Assembly: GCA_022823865.1 (NCBI GenBank)
Contig: JAJEHF010000011.1
Location: 1 to 64,000, forward strand
DNA: 64,000 nucleotides
Direction: 5' to 3'
Origin: Bryobacterales bacterium
GTDB taxonomy: Bacteria > Acidobacteriota > Terriglobia > Bryobacterales > UBA6623
Shown: positions 44,748 to 53,927 of the stretch, one piece after another
Numbering within the stretch: the first letter of the stretch is position 1
How the letters are laid out: every line of letters starts with the position of its first letter
Notes under the pieces: generated by a model
Told to the model about the DNA's origin: nothing
Seen by the model: only the letters and a program-made list of their open reading frames with translations
Databases searched by the model: none
Position numbers and translations under genes: made by a program

Positions 44748-44753
44748 TGGGCC

Positions 44754-45431
44754 GTGCTTGGCGTGCTGATGCGCATCGCGGCAGCTGCGGTGCTGCTGGC
44801 CTGCGGCCTGTCCGCGGCGAAGCTGCCGGAATGGTACACGCGTGAGCTCCCCGACGCGGAGTTCGAGGCCCGCTTGGTCCAGGACGCTGCGGAGATCGAG
44901 CGCGTCACGGGCGATAGCTTCGATGGAGAGGTGATTCTGATCGAAGTCCGCGTGCGGCCCCTGTATGGCTCGAAGATTTCCCTGCGGCGCGCCGATTTTC
45001 TGATGCGCGCGCGCAACAACAACGAAACGTCCCCGGCACAGACCCCCGATCGCATCGCCGGCAGCGCCGTGCTGGACCTGAGCGCCAAGACGAGGGAGTC
45101 CGCCCCGGATCTGTTCGCCAACGAAGCCGGCCCGATCTGGGGCGGGGTGCCCGGCACGGGGTCGCGGCCCCGGCGCTTGGGGGGCCCGGCAGACCAGATC
45201 GGCGGCGGCAGGTCGTCCGAGGAAATGATCACGGCCACGCAGCGGGCCGCGGCGGAGAGTTCCGGGGCCGCGCGCCTGCAGTCGCTCGAGCTGCCGCTTG
45301 AGTTCGAGGACGAGCCCGGCGCCGGCTACCTTTATTTCGAGATGCCCGCCAAGATCAAGCGTAAGCACCTGGAATTGAGTTACGATGGAATCTTGGGGGA
45401 GTTCCTCATCGAATTCAAGAAGCCTGAGTGA
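44754..45431 (+). CDS. Secreted protein of unknown function
   Basis: The 225-residue protein has an N-terminal signal peptide (core AAAAVLLACGLSAA) and no recognisable family. The mature part has LPEWYTRELPDAEFEARLVQDAAEIERV, two beta-rich regions (EVILIEVRVRPLYGSKISLRRADFLMRARNNNE and LELPLEFEDEPGAGYLYFEMPAKIKRKHLELSYDG) and a Gly/Pro/Arg-rich loop between. The ends have the look of an Ig-like or lipocalin-like fold, without firm evidence. It lies between an ABC-F gene and bamA. ATG 44769 is an alternative start. Confidence 0.65.
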   Translation: MLGVLMRIAAAAVLLACGLSAAKLPEWYTRELPDAEFEARLVQDAAEIERVTGDSFDGEVILIEVRVRPLYGSKISLRRADFLMRARNNNETSPAQTPDRIAGSAVLDLSAKTRESAPDLFANEAGPIWGGVPGTGSRPRRLGGPADQIGGGRSSEEMITATQRAAAESSGAARLQSLELPLEFEDEPGAGYLYFEMPAKIKRKHLELSYDGILGEFLIEFKKPE

Positions 45432-45628
45432 ATTCTCGAACTCTCTGAAGCGCCGCGACTGTCTGTTCTGTCAGGCGAGGCATGGGGCTGGCCGGTCTGG
45501 CTGCCCATTTCCAACCTGTAGCTCGAAGCACTAGTGCTGAAACAGCCACATGGGAGCATGCGTACTTCGTTCCTGAGACCGGTAGCCAGCCTAGCGCGCC
45601 GCCGTGGATTCGCCGCCTACACCTGTCT

Positions 45629-48601
45629 ATGCGCCCAATCGGTCTGACACTGCTTGCCGCATTGCTTGCCCTGCCCCTGGCGGCCCCGTTGGCGGCCCAG
45701 GGCGAAGGCTCCGCCGAGCGCCCGGAGCCGGCGGAAGCGGGCGAATTCCGCCCTCGCGCGCCTGCGGCGCCGTACCTGCTGGCACAGGCCGCCCAGCAGG
45801 CGCCCTCGCCGTTCGAGGACATCCCTCTGGAACAGCCGGACGCTCCCTCGCCGTTCCAGGACGTGGAGGATGCGCCGCAAGAGGAGCGGAGGCCCGACGA
45901 GGACATCGTCGAGGCAGTCGAGTTCCGCGGCACGCGCCGCATCCCCCGCGACAACCTGGCCGCTCGGATCTTCACCAAGCGCGGCGACCTCTTCGATTCC
46001 CAGACCTTGCGGCGCGACTTCATGGTGCTGTGGAACACCGGCTACTTCGACGACCTGCGGCTGGAGATCGATGACGGCGAGCAGGGCAAGATCGTGCGCT
46101 TCGTCGTCACTGAGCGGCGCGTCGTCCGCACGATTCGCTACGAGGGCAACAAGTCGGCCACCCTGTCCGACATCCTCGAGCGCTTCAAGGAGCGCAACGT
46201 TGGCCTGACCGTCGAGTCGCGTTACGACCCCACGACGGTCAACCGCGCCACGTTCGTGCTGCGCGAGCTTCTCGGCGAGCGCGGCCGCCAGTACGCGGAG
46301 ATCAACCCGGAGGTGCGCCAGATCCCGCCCGCCTCGGTGGAAATCGTCTTCAACATCGACGAAGGCCCGAAGGTCAAGGTCGGGGACGTGACCTTCGACG
46401 GCCTCGACGTGATGAGCGCCAAGAACGCCCGGCGCGCCATGAAGAACACCAAGCCGCTGGGCATCCCGCGCAGCTTCGTGCTGGAGAACCTGTTCAAGCG
46501 CACGTTCGACATCCGCAAGCTGGAGGAGGACAAGGAGCGCCTGCGCAACGCTTACCAGAAGCGCGGCTACTTCAAGGCGAACGTCCTCAGGCACGACCTC
46601 GACATCCAGGACGCGCCGGCGCGCGGGACGTTCCTGTTGCCGTGGTCCATGATCTTCAGCAAGCCCAAGAAGGTCGCCGACATCGACCTGCTGGTGGAAG
46701 AGGGCCCGCGCTACGCGCGCGGCAAGCTCAGCTTCACCGACGTGGAGCTCTTCCGCGTGCCGGACCAGGTGCTGGGGCCGGTCTTCGCGATGCAGGAGGG
46801 AGCCATCTTCGACATCGAGAAGCTGCGCAAGGGCATGGAGAACCTCAAGAAGCTCTACGGGGAGTTCGGCTACATCGACTTCGTGGCCGAGCCGAGCTTC
46901 GAGTTCCGCGAGGACGAGGACCCGCCGCTGATCGATCTCAACCTGGCCGTGGACGAAGGCAAGCAGTTCTTCGTGCGCCGCATCGAGTTCGAGGGCAACA
47001 ACACCACCCGCGACAAGGTCATCCGGCGCGAGCTGCTCATCGACGAGGGCGACATGTTCAACACGCGCCTGTGGGACGTGAGCATGCTGCGGCTGAACCA
47101 GCTCGGCTACTTCGACCCGATCAAGACCGAGGGGCCCGAGACCGACACGGTCGTCACGCGCAACACCCGCGACGGATCGGTCGATTTGACGCTCAAGGTC
47201 AAGGAGCGGGGCCGCAACATGATCAACCTCAACGGCGGCGTGTCGGGCTTCGCGGGCAGCTTCATCGGTTTCGGCTACTCGACCAACAACTTCCTCGGCT
47301 TGGGCGAGACGCTCTCCTTCGACGCGCAGCTGGGCAGCCGCGAGCGGGTCTTGCAGTTCGGCTACACCGAGCCCTACCTCTTCGACAAGCCGATCCAAGC
47401 GGGATTCACCGTCTTTTCGAGCCGCTTCAGCTTCAACCAGGCCCGCGAGGCCTCCATCTTCGCCGGCGCCAACCTGATCCCGCTCTTTGACCAGCTCGGC
47501 AAGGAGAACATCCTCGACTACCGGCAGAATTCGGCAGGCTTCACTACCTTCCTCAGCTACCCGCTGCGCCGCAGCTTCGCCCGGCTCAGCCTGACGTACA
47601 GTTTCCGACGCTCGAACGTGGTGACCTTTTCGCAGTCGGCCTCGAACCTGTTCACCTACCTCAATTTCGAGGGCGTGTCCGGCCCGAACTCGCTCGAGGG
47701 CATCACCACCAGCCAGATCACGCCGGGCTATTTCTACAACACCGTCGACCATCCCATCACGCCGTCCAAGGGCAAGAGCCTGTACGCCAGCGTCGCGATC
47801 GCGGGCTTCGGCGGCAACGCCCGCTTCATCCAGCCGACGGTGGAAGCGAAGTACTTCCGGCCTCACGGCGGCCGCCGCACCATCGCGATGCGCGGGCTGA
47901 TCTCTTTCCTCAGCGGCTACGGAGGGCGCGTCCCGCCGCCGTTCAACCGCTCGTTTATGGGGGGCGAGAACGACGTGCGGGGCTTCCAGATCTGGTCGAT
48001 CAGCCCGATGGTCTGGATCCCGGACTTCACCGCCGTGCCGGTGTACAACGACAATGGCGTGGCGCGCACGCAGGTGCAGATCGTCAACGGCGTGGAGGAA
48101 CGCGTCCCGCTGAGCACCGAGGTGCCGGTCTACCGCCTGAACTTCCCCGGCGGCGACACGCGCTTCGTCTACAACCTCGAGTACCGCATCAAGTTGTTCG
48201 GCCCAGTAGTGCTGGCCCCGTTCTGGGACATCGGCTTCAACAAGATCCTGCGCAAGGACCAAGTGCGGCTCAACTCCGGGCGCGCCTTGGAACTGAACAA
48301 GCAGTTCCCCCAAGCTGGCTTCCAAGAGCAGATCGGGATCATCGGCCCGACCCAGAAGATGCGCAGCTCGACCGGCATCGAGTTGCAGGTCATGATGCCC
48401 GTCGTGAACGCCCCGTTCCGCTTCTATTGGGCCTACAATCCGATGCGGGTGCAGGAGTACCTCAAGCCGCCGATCGTCGCGGACCGCTCGCTGTTCCCGA
48501 ACTACCAGTCGTTCATCGAGGCGGTGCGGCCGGTCGGGACGTGGCTGCCCTTCTTCGAGCGGCGCTCGATGTTCCGGTTCACCATCAGCCGAACCTTCTG
48601 A
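45629..48601 (+). CDS. bamA: Outer membrane protein assembly factor BamA
   Basis: BamA inserts beta-barrels into the outer membrane. This 990-residue protein is longer than the usual 800 or so. After a signal peptide comes a Pro/Glu/Gln-rich stretch (about 30-90) with two repeats of APSPFEDIP/APSPFQDVE. Five POTRA-like domains follow (IVEAVEFRGTRRIP, VVRTIRYEGNKSATLSDI, KVGDVTFDGLD, a fourth, and FVRRIEFEGNNTTRDKVI), then a barrel with the lid motif NDVRGFQ and a C-terminal RFTISRTF ending in Phe. The POTRA 3 region carries an insertion. ompH follows 116 bases later, as is common. Confidence 0.9.
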   Translation: MRPIGLTLLAALLALPLAAPLAAQGEGSAERPEPAEAGEFRPRAPAAPYLLAQAAQQAPSPFEDIPLEQPDAPSPFQDVEDAPQEERRPDEDIVEAVEFRGTRRIPRDNLAARIFTKRGDLFDSQTLRRDFMVLWNTGYFDDLRLEIDDGEQGKIVRFVVTERRVVRTIRYEGNKSATLSDILERFKERNVGLTVESRYDPTTVNRATFVLRELLGERGRQYAEINPEVRQIPPASVEIVFNIDEGPKVKVGDVTFDGLDVMSAKNARRAMKNTKPLGIPRSFVLENLFKRTFDIRKLEEDKERLRNAYQKRGYFKANVLRHDLDIQDAPARGTFLLPWSMIFSKPKKVADIDLLVEEGPRYARGKLSFTDVELFRVPDQVLGPVFAMQEGAIFDIEKLRKGMENLKKLYGEFGYIDFVAEPSFEFREDEDPPLIDLNLAVDEGKQFFVRRIEFEGNNTTRDKVIRRELLIDEGDMFNTRLWDVSMLRLNQLGYFDPIKTEGPETDTVVTRNTRDGSVDLTLKVKERGRNMINLNGGVSGFAGSFIGFGYSTNNFLGLGETLSFDAQLGSRERVLQFGYTEPYLFDKPIQAGFTVFSSRFSFNQAREASIFAGANLIPLFDQLGKENILDYRQNSAGFTTFLSYPLRRSFARLSLTYSFRRSNVVTFSQSASNLFTYLNFEGVSGPNSLEGITTSQITPGYFYNTVDHPITPSKGKSLYASVAIAGFGGNARFIQPTVEAKYFRPHGGRRTIAMRGLISFLSGYGGRVPPPFNRSFMGGENDVRGFQIWSISPMVWIPDFTAVPVYNDNGVARTQVQIVNGVEERVPLSTEVPVYRLNFPGGDTRFVYNLEYRIKLFGPVVLAPFWDIGFNKILRKDQVRLNSGRALELNKQFPQAGFQEQIGIIGPTQKMRSSTGIELQVMMPVVNAPFRFYWAYNPMRVQEYLKPPIVADRSLFPNYQSFIEAVRPVGTWLPFFERRSMFRFTISRTF

Positions 48602-48717
48602 CCGGGGCGGCCGGCGCGCTCGCGTCGGCTCAAGTCCTGGGCTGCCGAAATGCCGATTCGTGCTACGCTGGAGATGAACCCGGCGGAACCGGAGCTGTCA
48701 TAGGAGACACAGGAAAG

Positions 48718-49290
48718 ATGCTAAAGACGTGGCGGAAGTCCCCGAGCGGCCTGCGGGCCGCCGTGTGCCTGATCGGCGCTCTGGCCGTGCTCGCCGGCAC
48801 GGCCGCTGCGCAGACGTCGATGGCGCTGTTGAACGTGCAGGAGGCCATCCAGAGGACCGCGGAGGGCCAGCAGCTCATCAAGCAGCTCGAGGCCAAGTAC
48901 GAGCCCACGCGCCTGAGCCTTGAGTCGAAGAACGCCGATCTGGCCAGGAAGCGCGACCAGTTGCAGAAGGGCGCCAACACCATGAGCGACGAGGCCCGCC
49001 GCACGCTGGCAAGGGAGATCCAGAAGGCCGAGACCGATCTCCAGCGCGAGGCCGAGGATGCCCGCGGCGAGTTCGGCCAAGAGCAGAACCAGCTGTTCAA
49101 CTCCGTCGGCCAGAAGATGATGGCGGTCATCGACAAGTACTCGAAGGAGAACGGCTACCAGATCGTGATGGACATCTCGAATCCGCAGGGTCCGATTCTG
49201 TACGCCGTCAACGAGGTCAACATCACGGCCGCGATCATCACCGCTTACGATGCGGCACATCCGGTCAGCGGCGCGGCACCCGCTGAGTAA
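48718..49290 (+). CDS. OmpH/Skp family periplasmic chaperone
   Basis: The 190-residue protein has a signal peptide ending GTAAAQ and the conserved start SMALLNVQEAIQRTAEGQQLIKQLEAKYEPT. A long coiled coil (about 60-140) typical of Skp follows, then VIDKYSKENGYQIVMDIS and a hydrophobic tail. It protects unfolded outer-membrane proteins on the way to BamA. ATG 48718 was chosen because AGGA lies a few bases upstream and the signal peptide begins there. The position right after bamA supports the role. Confidence 0.88.
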   Translation: MLKTWRKSPSGLRAAVCLIGALAVLAGTAAAQTSMALLNVQEAIQRTAEGQQLIKQLEAKYEPTRLSLESKNADLARKRDQLQKGANTMSDEARRTLAREIQKAETDLQREAEDARGEFGQEQNQLFNSVGQKMMAVIDKYSKENGYQIVMDISNPQGPILYAVNEVNITAAIITAYDAAHPVSGAAPAE

Positions 49291-49329
49291 CGAAGCGCGC
49301 ACACCACGCGGCAAGCTGGGAGAAGGCAC

Positions 49330-49355
49330 GACGCACCGCCTTGGCGGCGTGCGTC
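49330..49355 (+). terminator. Bulged hairpin after ompH/skp
   Basis: GACGCAC (49330-49336) pairs with GTGCGTC (49349-49355), with CGCC/GGCG continuing the stem past a 2-base bulge and a TT loop. It lies 39 bases after the stop; no T-run. Confidence 0.35.
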
Positions 49356-49368
49356 ACACCCGAGAATC

Positions 49369-49659
49369 ATGCGAGACCAAACTACTCGTCGGCCGGCGAG
49401 GTTCGGCAAGGGGCACCGTTCCAGGGCGGGTTCCAACGGCCGCGGCCAGAACGGGGCGCGCGGGCGCTCCGACAGCGGCCGCCGCAACGTGAACGGGAAT
49501 AGGCTGTCCAAGAACGGCGGCAACCGCGGCGAAACGGCCGTGTGCATCAAGTGCGGGCACCCGGCTCCCGATGGCAAGCTCTGCGCCTTTCACCGGATCC
49601 TGCTAAACACGTTCCGCAAGGAAGTGCCCGACCAGGATCCGCGCCGCTTCCATTTCTAG
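49369..49659 (+). CDS. Small basic protein with C-terminal zinc-ribbon-like motif
   Basis: A 96-residue protein. Residues 1-55 are dominated by Arg, Gly, Asn and Ser and are probably disordered and RNA- or DNA-binding. The end reads AVCIKCGHPAPDGKLCAFHRILLNTFRKEVPDQDP, with Cys59, Cys62, Cys72 and His75 able to bind zinc. I do not recognise a named family. It lies between ompH/skp and ompA, which says little about its job. Confidence 0.6.
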   Translation: MRDQTTRRPARFGKGHRSRAGSNGRGQNGARGRSDSGRRNVNGNRLSKNGGNRGETAVCIKCGHPAPDGKLCAFHRILLNTFRKEVPDQDPRRFHF

Positions 49660-49767
49660 CGGCCCGCCACGGCGAGGTCCGGGATTCGCGCCGCGCCCCC
49701 CGGCTCTGGCCTGGCGAGCGGATCGCCAGCCTGCATGCTCTCCGACCGGCTGCGAGAATGAGGGAAC

Positions 49768-50571
49768 ATGCTAGGCCGTAGGGGGATCGAGCGACTCGCG
49801 CTCTGGGTGTGCCTGCCGGCGCTCCTAGCGGTGTCGGCGGCGACTTGGCGCCTGTGGCAACACGTGGGAACGCTCGACGACTCCTTGATGCAATCGAAGC
49901 AAGTCGAGCTCGAACTGCTGTCCGATGTCCGCAATGCCGTGGGGCGGGAGCAGCTGGCGGGCCGCGCGCTCGACCGCGCGCTGCAAGATCTCGAGAGCGC
50001 GCTGTCGGAAACCAGGCGGGTGCGCGCCGAGGCCGACGAGGCACAGCAGGATTCCGAACGCAATGCCCGGATCGCCGAGCGTCTCAGGCGGCAGCGCATG
50101 GACGAGCTTGACCGCATGAGCGAGGCGTTGAGCCGCATCGCCGAGACCGATCGCACGCCGATGGGCATGGTCGTGCAACTGAGCGAGGACTCGTTCCTGT
50201 TCGATTTCGACAGCGTCGAGCTGCGGCCCAGAAACCGCGAGATTCTCAGCCGCATCGCCGGCGTGCTGCTGGCCTCGTACGGCTACAAGATCTACATCTA
50301 CGGCCACACCGACGACCAAGGGGATGCCGCCTACAACCAGGCCCTGTCGGAGCGTCGCGCCGACTCGGTGCGGGCCTATTTGGTGGAGGCGGGCGTGCCG
50401 CCAGAGATTCTCGATTCGAAGGGCTTCGGCAAGGCGAGCCCGCGTGTGCGCGGAACGTCCAGGCAGGCGCGACAGAAGAACCGTCGGGTCGAGATCGGCA
50501 TCGTCGACACGGTGGTGGAATACACCGGCGAAGTCCCGGCCGGGCCGCTCTCCGGCGGCGTGGAGGAGTGA
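49768..50571 (+). CDS. OmpA-family peptidoglycan-binding membrane protein
   Basis: The 267-residue protein has an N-terminal membrane anchor (about 10-30), a long coiled coil (about 32-125) and an OmpA/MotB domain: SFLFDFDSVELRPRNREILSRIAGVL, IYIYGHTDDQGDAAYNQALSERRADSVRAYLVEAGV and GFGKASPRVRGTSRQARQKNRRVEIGI. It would tether the envelope to peptidoglycan. The coiled coil distinguishes it from Pal lipoproteins. The YcxB-like gene begins 6 bases after its stop, so they are likely co-transcribed. Confidence 0.87.
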   Translation: MLGRRGIERLALWVCLPALLAVSAATWRLWQHVGTLDDSLMQSKQVELELLSDVRNAVGREQLAGRALDRALQDLESALSETRRVRAEADEAQQDSERNARIAERLRRQRMDELDRMSEALSRIAETDRTPMGMVVQLSEDSFLFDFDSVELRPRNREILSRIAGVLLASYGYKIYIYGHTDDQGDAAYNQALSERRADSVRAYLVEAGVPPEILDSKGFGKASPRVRGTSRQARQKNRRVEIGIVDTVVEYTGEVPAGPLSGGVEE

Positions 50572-50577
50572 GCGGCC

Positions 50578-51123
50578 ATGGCCGTCCTAGCGACCTCCGC
50601 GCCAGAACACGAGCCGCTCAGCTTTGAGATTGCCGCCGAGGTCCGCTATGGCGACGCTCTGGCAGCTGCCCTGTCGCAATGCTGGCGCAGGGCGCCGACA
50701 GCCCTGACCGTCTATCTGGCGGGCCTTGTCGCGTTGATCGCGGCGGGATGCCTGTCCGGAGGCGCGCTTGCCTGGCTGGCCGTTGTCGGGGCAGTGCCCG
50801 GGGTTGCGGGCGTCGCGTTCGCAGCCGCGACGGCGCGGCTGGACTTCAAGCGCGGCGGCGGCAGGCCGCTACGGATGCACTACCACGTCTGTGACAGCGG
50901 GGTCGAGATCCGGGCCGCGCGGCGGAGCGACTGGATCGCATGGGACGACCTGTGGGCAGCGAGCGAGACACGGCGGAGTTTCCTGCTCTCGCCTTCGCCG
51001 GGCGAGCAGTACGTGATTCCCAAGCGGTGCTGTGACGCGGGCCGCGCCGAGGCCTTGCGGGAGCTGCTTGGTCGCGTCCTTGCCAGCCGCGCGGGCCGCC
51101 GCTCAGGCGACCTCCAAGCCTGA
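50578..51123 (+). CDS. YcxB-like domain membrane protein
   Basis: The 181-residue protein has two hydrophobic segments (about 45-62 and 66-82), then a YcxB-like domain: RMHYHVCDSGVEIRAARRSDWIAWDDLWAASETRRSFLLSPSPGEQYVIPKRC. The family's role is unknown. It follows the OmpA-family gene by 6 bases. Its 3' end overlaps the convergent cinA gene by 21 bases. Confidence 0.75.
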   Translation: MAVLATSAPEHEPLSFEIAAEVRYGDALAAALSQCWRRAPTALTVYLAGLVALIAAGCLSGGALAWLAVVGAVPGVAGVAFAAATARLDFKRGGGRPLRMHYHVCDSGVEIRAARRSDWIAWDDLWAASETRRSFLLSPSPGEQYVIPKRCCDAGRAEALRELLGRVLASRAGRRSGDLQA

Positions 51124-52365
51124 GATCCGCCTGCGCAGGATGTCTAGGGCGGTCTGGACGGCGAGCGTTCGAACACGGGCGCGCCCGCGGCCGAACAGAC
51201 GCCTGGCGGAGCGGGCTCCGTTGGCGTCCGCGACCGCGAAATAGACCGTGCCGACGGGGTCCGCCTCGGTCCCGCCGCCCGGACCGGCGTAGCCGGTGAC
51301 CGACAAGCCTATCGCGGGTTCTCCCAGCGTGTCCGAGGCGCGCTCCCGCGCTGCCGCCGCCATTGCCACTGCCACCGGTTGGCTGACCGCGCCGTGGGCT
51401 CGCAGGACGGACTCGTCGATTCCGAGCCATCCGCTCTTGGCGGAGTCGCAGTAGCTGACGACGCTTCCGGCGAAAAACTCGGAACTGCCCGCCGTGGTGG
51501 TCAAGGCGCCCGCGAGCAGCCCCCCGGTGCAGCTCTCCGCGACCGCGAGCTTGGCACCGCCTCGTGCCAGCAACGCCGCCGCCGTCTCCGCCAGCGACCG
51601 CCCGTCCTCGGAGTAGATCGCGTCGCCGAGTTCGCTGCGGATCGCTTCTCCCAGGCCCTGCACTGCAGCTTGGGCCTCGGCTTCGCTGGTCCCCTGACCG
51701 CGCAAGTGTACTTGGACATCGCCCGGAGCCGACAGGATGGTCGTGGCGATCTCCGTGCATGGCGCATAGATCGGCGCGATGCGCTGCTCGAGATCGGACT
51801 CGCCGATTCCGGCCACCCGCAGCACCAGCGTAAAGAAGCGCTGCGAAGGGGCGTGGGATGCCAGCAGCGGCAGGCAGGCCTCGGCAAACATCGGCTCGAG
51901 CTCCCGGGGAGGGCCGGGAAGCAGGATCAGGACGCCATGGTCGTCCTCGAGCCACTGCCCGGGGGCCGTGCCGCGCGGGTTGTCGAGCTTCAGCGCGCCG
52001 TCCAGCACGTAGGCTTGGCGCTTGTTCACTTCTGCCATGGGACGCTTGAAGCGGCGGAAACGCTCCCGGATCTCGTCGATCACGGACTCGTCCAGCACGA
52101 GCGCGCGCCCGGTGGCGTCGGACGATGCCTCGCGCGTCAGGTCATCAAGGGTCGGCCCCAGGCCGCCGCTCAGAATCACCAGGTCGGACGCGCGTCGGGC
52201 TCGGCGGATTTCTTCGGCCAGCGAGGCGCGATCGTCGCCGACCACGGCCTTGCGGGCCAGGGCGATTCCAAGCTCGCTGAGCTTGCGCGCAAGATACAGC
52301 GAATTGGTGTCGAGCTTACTCGGCGTGAGCAGCTCCGATCCGACCGCGATCACTTCGGCTTGCAT
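51103..52365 (-). CDS. cinA: CinA family nicotinamide-nucleotide amidohydrolase/ADP-ribose pyrophosphatase
   Basis: This 420-residue protein has a MoCF-like N-terminal domain (MQAEVIAVGSELLTPSKLDTNSLYLARKLSELGI, ILSGGLGPTLDDLTREA, LPGPPRELEPMF) and a C-terminal amidohydrolase domain with KLAVAESCTGGLLAGALTTTAGSSEFFAGSVVSY and GLSVTGYAGPGGG. CinA recycles pyridine nucleotides by deamidating NMN. Length is normal. An upstream TTG in frame is less likely than the ATG at 52365. It is the last gene of the rimO-yacG-pgpA-NHL-cinA run. Confidence 0.9.
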   Translation of the reverse strand: MQAEVIAVGSELLTPSKLDTNSLYLARKLSELGIALARKAVVGDDRASLAEEIRRARRASDLVILSGGLGPTLDDLTREASSDATGRALVLDESVIDEIRERFRRFKRPMAEVNKRQAYVLDGALKLDNPRGTAPGQWLEDDHGVLILLPGPPRELEPMFAEACLPLLASHAPSQRFFTLVLRVAGIGESDLEQRIAPIYAPCTEIATTILSAPGDVQVHLRGQGTSEAEAQAAVQGLGEAIRSELGDAIYSEDGRSLAETAAALLARGGAKLAVAESCTGGLLAGALTTTAGSSEFFAGSVVSYCDSAKSGWLGIDESVLRAHGAVSQPVAVAMAAAARERASDTLGEPAIGLSVTGYAGPGGGTEADPVGTVYFAVADANGARSARRLFGRGRARVRTLAVQTALDILRRRISGLEVA

Positions 52366-52416
52366 GGGTTTGCACAAGCGCGGCTTGCCGGCAAGGGGCC
52401 GCCGCAGCCGCTTATC

Positions 52417-53439
52417 TCAAGGCAGTTCAGGAATGCGGTAGATGCTGCTTCCGGTCGCGATCACCATGCTGTTGTCGGGCGCGAACGCCAAGCCCACGAT
52501 TCCGTGCCCGGACACCACGTGTTCCACGCCGGCGTCGGCTTGGTCCGCTTCGGCGTCGGTCACGCGGAAGATCCCGCGGTTGCCCTCAAAGGACGCGCAC
52601 ACGTGCAGGCGCCCTCGAGAATCGAATGCGATGCCCTGGGGCCGCCCGAATCCGTGCCACCAAGTCGTGACCGCGCCATCTCCGTTGATGCGCTTGACCA
52701 CTTCCGAGCTCGAAGTCGACGGAGCTGAGACGTACAGCAGCTGTTCACGCTCGCTGAACGCCAGGTGAAACGCCGCCACGGAGGGCTCCAGGGTCGCGTA
52801 GACGAAGATCTCGCGCTTCGGATTGATCTTGAAGACCGTCCCGGTGCGGTCGCCCACGTAGACGTTGTCGGAGCCATCGACGGCCAAGCCGGTCGCGACG
52901 CCCATTCCCTCGGCGAATACCTCCACCTCCGCGTTGGGAGAGACGGCGTACACTGTCCCGTCGTGCCTGCTGGTGACCAGGAGGGTGCCATCGGCCTTCA
53001 GTGCCAGGCCGGTAGGGTTGATGATGCCCGACAGGAAAGCGGTCACCTCGCCCCCGGGCAAGATCTTGAAGATCGACACCGGTACCTTCTTGCCGCGTTG
53101 CCCGCTAAAGGTGGTGATGATGTTGCCGGACGGGTCGACGACCGGATTCGCGACGGGATGCACCTCGTTCGCCAGCTGTCTCCCGAGCGAGAATTGCCCG
53201 GGGGCGCTGCTGCCCGCCGCGGTGAAGACTTTGATGGCGTCTGACTCCGCCTCCTCCGGCACGTTGACCACAAGTCGGCGGCTCGCGCTGACGACCAGCT
53301 TGGCGGACAGGCTGCCGACCTCGACGGAGGGCTGGCTATAGTCTGTCCCAGCGAGCGAAGATCCGCGAATCTCTAACGTCCCGCCGGGAATCGCGGCCGG
53401 TGGCGTCACGCTTTCGATGCGGGGCAGCGAGTTTGCCAT
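52417..53439 (-). CDS. IPT/TIG plus NHL-type beta-propeller protein
   Basis: The 340-residue protein has an N-terminal IPT/TIG-like Ig fold (about 1-80: PRIESVTPPAAIPGGTLEIRGSSLAG) followed by a six-bladed NHL/SMP-30-like propeller with GLALKADGTLLVTSRHDGTVYAVSP, GLAVDGSDNVYVGDRTGTVFKI and GIAFDSRGRLHVC. There is no clear signal peptide. It may bind a ligand or protein partner; no enzyme motif is evident. It lies 23 bases after pgpA and is followed by cinA. Confidence 0.8.
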   Translation of the reverse strand: MANSLPRIESVTPPAAIPGGTLEIRGSSLAGTDYSQPSVEVGSLSAKLVVSASRRLVVNVPEEAESDAIKVFTAAGSSAPGQFSLGRQLANEVHPVANPVVDPSGNIITTFSGQRGKKVPVSIFKILPGGEVTAFLSGIINPTGLALKADGTLLVTSRHDGTVYAVSPNAEVEVFAEGMGVATGLAVDGSDNVYVGDRTGTVFKINPKREIFVYATLEPSVAAFHLAFSEREQLLYVSAPSTSSSEVVKRINGDGAVTTWWHGFGRPQGIAFDSRGRLHVCASFEGNRGIFRVTDAEADQADAGVEHVVSGHGIVGLAFAPDNSMVIATGSSIYRIPELP

Positions 53440-53462
53440 TCAAGGGAGGTAGTTGCGCGGGA

Positions 53463-53927
53463 TCAAAAGCCGAGCCAGCGGACAGCCGCGACTCCAATCA
53501 TAGCGCAGGCTCCCGCGCCGATATCGTCGGCGACCACCCCCTTGCCGCCGGCGAGCCCCTCCAGCCGCCGGATGCCCAGTGGCTTGGCGATGTCGAGCAC
53601 GCGGAACAGCACCAGCGCCGCGATCCACTGCGGCCATGAGTTGCTCGCCGCCGCCGACAGTGCGATCCACTGCCCGACAACTTCGTCTATGACCACGACC
53701 GAGGGGTCGTGCGATCCCAGCCGCGTGGCGGCGAACTCGGATGCCTTGACCGCAACAGGCGTCAGCGCCAGGGCGGCGATCCCCAGAGCCCAGGCGGGCA
53801 CGCCCAGCCGATGCACCACAAGCCAGGCCATGGCCCACGCTAGGACCGAGCCAGCCGTGCCGGGAACGGCGGGCACGTAGCCGCTGTAAAACCAAGTGGC
53901 GAGTGTCATCGCCAGGCGCTCAGTCAT
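53463..53927 (-). CDS. pgpA: Phosphatidylglycerophosphatase A
   Basis: The 154-residue membrane protein dephosphorylates phosphatidylglycerol phosphate in phospholipid synthesis. It shows [24 protein letters not shown], then [19 protein letters not shown] with the conserved Asp/Glu residues, [34 protein letters not shown] and a final hydrophobic segment. ATG 53927 was chosen; it lies within the last bases of yacG (8-base overlap), which points to coupled translation. Confidence 0.9.
   Translation of the reverse strand: MTERLAMTLATWFYSGYVPAVPGTAGSVLAWAMAWLVVHRLGVPAWALGIAALALTPVAVKASEFAATRLGSHDPSVVVIDEVVGQWIALSAAASNSWPQWIAALVLFRVLDIAKPLGIRRLEGLAGGKGVVADDIGAGACAMIGVAAVRWLGF

Noticed and set aside
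45617-48325. 902-codon minus-strand open frame
   Set aside because: It is antisense to bamA, which has POTRA and barrel motifs; the antisense translation has no domain.
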